A stretch of 64,000 nucleotides of DNA from Bacteroidota bacterium. GTDB taxonomy: Bacteria; Bacteroidota; Rhodothermia; Balneolales; Balneolaceae. Both the position numbers and the translations under genes were made by a program. The notes beneath the pieces are model-generated. The model had not been told where the DNA came from, did not search any database, and worked only from the letters and a program-made list of their open reading frames with translations. The stretch is taken from positions 1 to 64,000 of the forward strand of contig JAQCBZ010000003.1 in assembly GCA_027621355.1 (NCBI GenBank), in the 5' to 3' direction. Shown in pieces: positions 60,578 to 64,000 of this stretch (the first letter of the stretch is position 1; the number at the start of each line of letters is the position of its first letter).

Positions 60578-62011
60578 CTACCCTTTTCTTTCGACAAGTA
60601 CCCGATGTCCGTTGACTTGTTTAACGACAACGGTCTCCCCCGATTCGATAAAATCACCCAGCGTTTGAACATCTAACCGACGACCGCTAAAGTCCGCAAC
60701 ACCTGACGGCCTCAATGGGCTTTTGGCCACACCTTCTTGACCCAACAGGAGTTTGTATTCTGCTTCATCAGAGGATGCGTCCGTCTCAGTGAGCTTGTCT
60801 TTTAATACCAGCAAGCCAAACGCCCGACGTTCTGGCATTGCCCGTGCAAACATCGCAATGGCCCCAAAGGATGCAGACAGGGTAATCGCCATGGTCCATA
60901 CAGCGCGCGTCACTTCCGTTTGCTCTGGAAAACTAAACCCAACATTACCAATGAGTGACGCACCTAACGAAAAAACAACCAACAAAAGGCCAATAATACC
61001 GGGTACTCCAAATCCAGGGATTACAAAGATCTCAACAATGAGTAAAATCACCCCTAAAGCAAACAAGAGGATTTCCCAAGCCTCAGCCAAACCCATGATG
61101 TAGAGCGGGGCAAAGAACATAGCTGCCCCGACAACGGCGGCAGCTCCACCAAATCCAAAGCCAGGTGTTTGAAACTCAAAGTAAAGACCTGACATCATCA
61201 TCAGCATTAAAATCCCACTCACCACTGGATTGGCAATAAATCGAAGTGTGGCTTCTTCCCATGACTCCGATGTCTCCACAATCGCCTCTTCTGCGATCGA
61301 AAGCTTCGCTAACATCCCGGTTTTATTATCAACAACATCATCTGCAACCCCAAATTCAAGCGCTTCTGAGGCGCTAAGGGTTAGAAGTTTCCCTTCCTCA
61401 ATAATCCCTTCAACTTCAATTGATTCATCCACCATGGCCTCTGCAATTCGAGGATCTCGACCGTTTGCTTCTGCAGTCGATCGCATTAAACCTCGAAAAT
61501 AGCTCTGCATTTTTTCGGAAGCCTTTTCACCAGATTGCCCTTCCACCACTGTTGCTGCACCAATAGAGGCTCCTTCTGCCATCACGATTTCATCGCAAGC
61601 ATATGAAATCAGAGCACCTGCAGAGGCTGCATTCTTGTTAATGAACGCAATAGTGCGAATCTCAGCATCTAAGATAGATTGGCGGATTTTGTCGGCGGCA
61701 TCAACCAGTCCCCCAAACGTATCAAGCTCAAATACGATTACATCATCTCCCCTTTCTTCTGCCTGAGCAAGTGCGCGATCAATATAGTGTACAAGACCAT
61801 TATCAATCATCCCTTCAACCAATACCCATGTTGCTTTCGAGGGAATCCCTTGATCATCTCCATTTGAAGAGATCGTATCGTCTGGAGCTCTTTGCGATTC
61901 TTGAGTTGTCAATTCATCGACAGCAAATTCATCCCCAGAATTCTCTTGGGCAAGGGACGGTTGAATCGACATCACCAAAAAACCTGCTATCAGCGCAATG
62001 ATTTTAGACAT
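60578..62011 (-). CDS. NfeD family protein with ClpP-class serine protease domain
   Basis: The 477-residue protein starts at ATG 62011 with a signal peptide (SIQPSLAQ) and has a SppA/ClpP-like domain: VEGMIDNG, FELDTFGG, and the catalytic Ser in NAASAGALISYA, then the GASIGAAT segment. Several membrane helices follow (about 280-400) and an OB-like C-terminus (QTLGDFIESGETVVV). NfeD pairs with FloA. A longer frame to 62083 starts inside the upstream gap with no support. Confidence 0.93.
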   Translation of the reverse strand: MSKIIALIAGFLVMSIQPSLAQENSGDEFAVDELTTQESQRAPDDTISSNGDDQGIPSKATWVLVEGMIDNGLVHYIDRALAQAEERGDDVIVFELDTFGGLVDAADKIRQSILDAEIRTIAFINKNAASAGALISYACDEIVMAEGASIGAATVVEGQSGEKASEKMQSYFRGLMRSTAEANGRDPRIAEAMVDESIEVEGIIEEGKLLTLSASEALEFGVADDVVDNKTGMLAKLSIAEEAIVETSESWEEATLRFIANPVVSGILMLMMMSGLYFEFQTPGFGFGGAAAVVGAAMFFAPLYIMGLAEAWEILLFALGVILLIVEIFVIPGFGVPGIIGLLLVVFSLGASLIGNVGFSFPEQTEVTRAVWTMAITLSASFGAIAMFARAMPERRAFGLLVLKDKLTETDASSDEAEYKLLLGQEGVAKSPLRPSGVADFSGRRLDVQTLGDFIESGETVVVKQVNGHRVLVERKG

Positions 62012-62042
62012 TTCAATGTTATGAGTTCGTGTTGAGGCGAGG

Positions 62043-62058
62043 CTAGTTTCAAGACTAG
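62043..62058. repeat. Inverted repeat in the nfeD-TonB gap
   Basis: CTAGT and ACTAG flank a 6-bp centre (TTCAAG) in the 134-bp divergent gap. It is a possible regulator site. No function is shown by the sequence, and short palindromes occur by chance. Confidence 0.25.
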
Positions 62059-62145
62059 TACCAGGGGTAAATGATAAATGCATCCAAACCCACTCTTTCT
62101 ACGTATAAACGTACACAAAAAGTTTCATTCTGACTGCTCATTCTT

Positions 62146-64000
62146 ATGAATTATATCCTTCGTTACGTCACTGACCCTATCCTTAGTCCTTGGCGAACAG
62201 GTTTCTATTTAAGCGTCATCTTGTGGAGTTTATTGCTGGGATGGTCGGAGGCATGGGCTCAGCAATCATCGAATCGAGCTGAGGAGCAGCAAACGACCCT
62301 TCAGGGTTATGTTCGTGATGCCGAAACAGGTGAAACGCTTCTTTTGGCTACTGTTTTTATCAAAGGAACGACCAAAGGGGTTACCACGAATGGTTCTGGG
62401 TATTACTCCTTAACCACACAGATGACTGGAGTTCAAATCCTTCAAGCACGTTTCATTGGCTATAATACGGTCGAAAAAGAAGTTAATCTAGATAGCGAAA
62501 CTACCATTCGCCTAGATTTTGATCTACCTCCTGAGAATCTAACCCTTGAGGAAGTGGTCGTTGAATCTCAGCGTGACAAAGAGGCTCTCAAGAATATTGG
62601 TGTAGCTCAACTCAAAACAGAACAAATCAAAAAGCTTCCCGCTGTATTTGAGCCCGATGTGTTCCGAAGCGTGCAGCTTCTTCCTGGAGTCAAAGCAGCG
62701 TCTGATTATTCTAGTGGTCTTTATATCCGTGGAGGTGGCCCAGATCAGACACTCATCTTGTTGGACGAAACCACCGTTTATAATCCATCGCACTTCTTTG
62801 GGTTCTTTTCGACATTTAATCCCGATGCTGTCAAAGATATTCGTCTTTTCAAAGGTGGATACCCAGCTGAATACGGGGGGCGTCTTGGATCTGTGCTAAG
62901 TGTCTACAACAAAGATGGCAATCGAAATCAACGCGCAGGAGGGCTTAGCATTGGACTTCTCGCATCCAGAGCCTATATCGAAGGGCCCGTGGGTGATGGC
63001 TCGTACATGTTTGCGGTACGTCGTTCGACATTGGAGCCGCTGCTTGCTGCCCTGCGACAAAGCGTAGATGCCATTCCCTCCACCTTTTATTTTTATGACA
63101 TCAACGGAAAAGTTACTCAAAGCGTGTCTGAGAATGACCAGTTGTCGGTAGCCTTCTACTCGGGTACGGATGTGGTTGCCCTCCCCTTTGCCGACGATGC
63201 GGATATTCGACTCAATTATGGAAACCGTACACTAAGCTCTTCATGGAAGCGAATTCTCCCCAAAAATTGGTTCGCAACACTCACCTTTACAGGGTCGACG
63301 TACCAAAATAAACCTACCTTCACCATCGCTGGAACCCCCTTTAGCCAACGCAATGAAATCTCAGATGTTTCCATCAAGTTTGATGCAGAGCATCAGCCAA
63401 GCCCAACCCATGATTTTAAGATGGGACTTTGGACTGGCAACATGATTCTCAAACTTCGAAATCGCTTTGATGGTGAAGAAACGTTTCGCAATCGCATCCA
63501 AGCCAATTATGCATCGGTTTATTTTCAGGATGAGTGGAGGCCAAATGACCGGTGGGTGGCGCGAGCTGGGATTCGGGTAAACGCATTCTCGGAAGGAGAC
63601 TATATTGAACCAGAACCACGCTTAAGTCTAGAGTTTCGTCCCACTCCAACCATTCGATTACAGGCCGCGTATGGTCGTTACTCTCAGTTCTTGACCCTCA
63701 TCTCAAATGAAGCGTTTTCGGGCTTTGACACTTGGCTTACCGTCGATGATGGTGTCCCTCCTGCCTATGGAGATCAATGGATACTGGGGGTAAAAACCGA
63801 ACCTTTTCAAGGATATGGCTTTGATGTAGAGCTGTATGCAAGGACCATGAACAATTTATTCGAACTGGATCCCTTTTTGCCGGATGCAGCGGGATTAGAT
63901 TATGAGGATCTCTTTCGATTTGGTGAGGGGTTTGCGTACGGAATTGAGGTCTTTTTGGAACGACAAGCGGGCCGTTTAACGGGCTTTGTCGGCTACACGT
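62146..64000 (+). CDS. TonB-dependent receptor, partial at right edge
   Basis: An open frame of 618 codons starts at ATG 62146 and runs off the right edge, so the C-terminus is missing. The N-terminus has a signal peptide (ends EAWAQ near residue 40), a carboxypeptidase-regulatory-like domain (LQGYVRDAETGETLLLATVFI in parts) and a plug with LLPGVKAASDYSSGLYIRGG in parts, LLDETTVYNPSHFFGFFSTFNPD in parts and FKGGYPAEYGGRLGSVLSV in parts, typical of Bacteroidota SusC-unrelated receptors. Then barrel strands follow. Divergent from nfeD; substrate unknown. Confidence 0.93.
   Translation, partial: MNYILRYVTDPILSPWRTGFYLSVILWSLLLGWSEAWAQQSSNRAEEQQTTLQGYVRDAETGETLLLATVFIKGTTKGVTTNGSGYYSLTTQMTGVQILQARFIGYNTVEKEVNLDSETTIRLDFDLPPENLTLEEVVVESQRDKEALKNIGVAQLKTEQIKKLPAVFEPDVFRSVQLLPGVKAASDYSSGLYIRGGGPDQTLILLDETTVYNPSHFFGFFSTFNPDAVKDIRLFKGGYPAEYGGRLGSVLSVYNKDGNRNQRAGGLSIGLLASRAYIEGPVGDGSYMFAVRRSTLEPLLAALRQSVDAIPSTFYFYDINGKVTQSVSENDQLSVAFYSGTDVVALPFADDADIRLNYGNRTLSSSWKRILPKNWFATLTFTGSTYQNKPTFTIAGTPFSQRNEISDVSIKFDAEHQPSPTHDFKMGLWTGNMILKLRNRFDGEETFRNRIQANYASVYFQDEWRPNDRWVARAGIRVNAFSEGDYIEPEPRLSLEFRPTPTIRLQAAYGRYSQFLTLISNEAFSGFDTWLTVDDGVPPAYGDQWILGVKTEPFQGYGFDVELYARTMNNLFELDPFLPDAAGLDYEDLFRFGEGFAYGIEVFLERQAGRLTGFVGYT

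Noticed and set aside
1-64000. tRNA genes, CRISPR arrays, insertion sequences, prophage
   Set aside because: No cloverleaf pattern other than the tmRNA, no spaced repeats, and no transposase or integrase motif was seen.

Overview
The window is a dense, mostly housekeeping stretch of a Gram-negative chromosome of the FCB group, most likely Balneolota/Rhodothermota (inference). The support is a GWxTD-family protein, TonB receptors with carboxypeptidase-like N-terminal domains, a DUF5117-type metalloprotease, unlinked FtsE and LolD ATPases, a NuoA-H run that stops before NuoI, and promoters resembling the Bacteroidota -33/-7 type (TTG, 20-bp spacer, TAnnTTTG-like box). Lipid A, LolD and outer-membrane receptor genes indicate an outer membrane, and complex I indicates respiration. 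I see no tRNA, rRNA, CRISPR array, insertion sequence or prophage.

Layout. 1-2147 (minus): rimP-nusA-infB, with a candidate promoter and a terminator-like hairpin in its leader. 2151-4328: DUF192 lipoprotein (plus), then coaE and prfB (minus), prfB carrying a programmed +1 frameshift. 4351-9266 (minus): an asymmetric ABC exporter pair flanking an RNase Z with an altered metal motif and a basic RG-rich tail. 9302-14693 (minus): an FAD oxidoreductase and three tandem secreted amidohydrolases, only one with an intact metal site. 14857-20842 (plus): GWxTD protein, pdxA, ftsE, thioesterase, galE, HD phosphohydrolase. 20818-24415 (minus): folA, thyA, mgtE, rnc. 24418-30372 (minus): yceD-rpmF-plsX-fabH-fabD-fabG-acpP-fabF, running into rnc. 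30410-33321 (minus): deoxynucleoside kinase, pgi, pfkA. 33444-37641 (plus): polyprenyl synthase, LpxH-like hydrolase, PBP1A. 37679-40087 (minus): metalloprotease.

40254-49063 (plus) is one long run, nuoABCDEFGH followed by ymdB-like and lolD genes. 49128-50848 holds a TPR membrane protein and asparaginase and ends at an intrinsic terminator that overlaps the convergent HU gene. 51282-54467 holds an AGCS symporter, upp and an HAD phosphatase. 54532-59070 pairs a secreted phosphoesterase with a TonB receptor. 59086-59447 is tmRNA (minus), then floA and nfeD (minus), and finally a TonB receptor that runs off the right edge.

The genes fall into recognisable modules: translation and ribosome rescue (rimP, nusA, infB, prfB, rpmF, tmRNA), fatty acid and phospholipid synthesis (plsX, fab, acpP), thymidylate supply (thyA, folA, dNK), upper glycolysis (pgi, pfkA), cell envelope (PBP1A, LpxH, LolD, FtsE) and the complex I peripheral arm. 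I found no gene cluster that looks like an undescribed system. The unusual points are at finer scale: the rimP leader hairpin, the RNase Z His-to-Asp change and tail, the degenerate amidohydrolases, small ORFs overlapping the start codons of pdxA, ftsE and an HAD gene, and probable leaderless transcripts.
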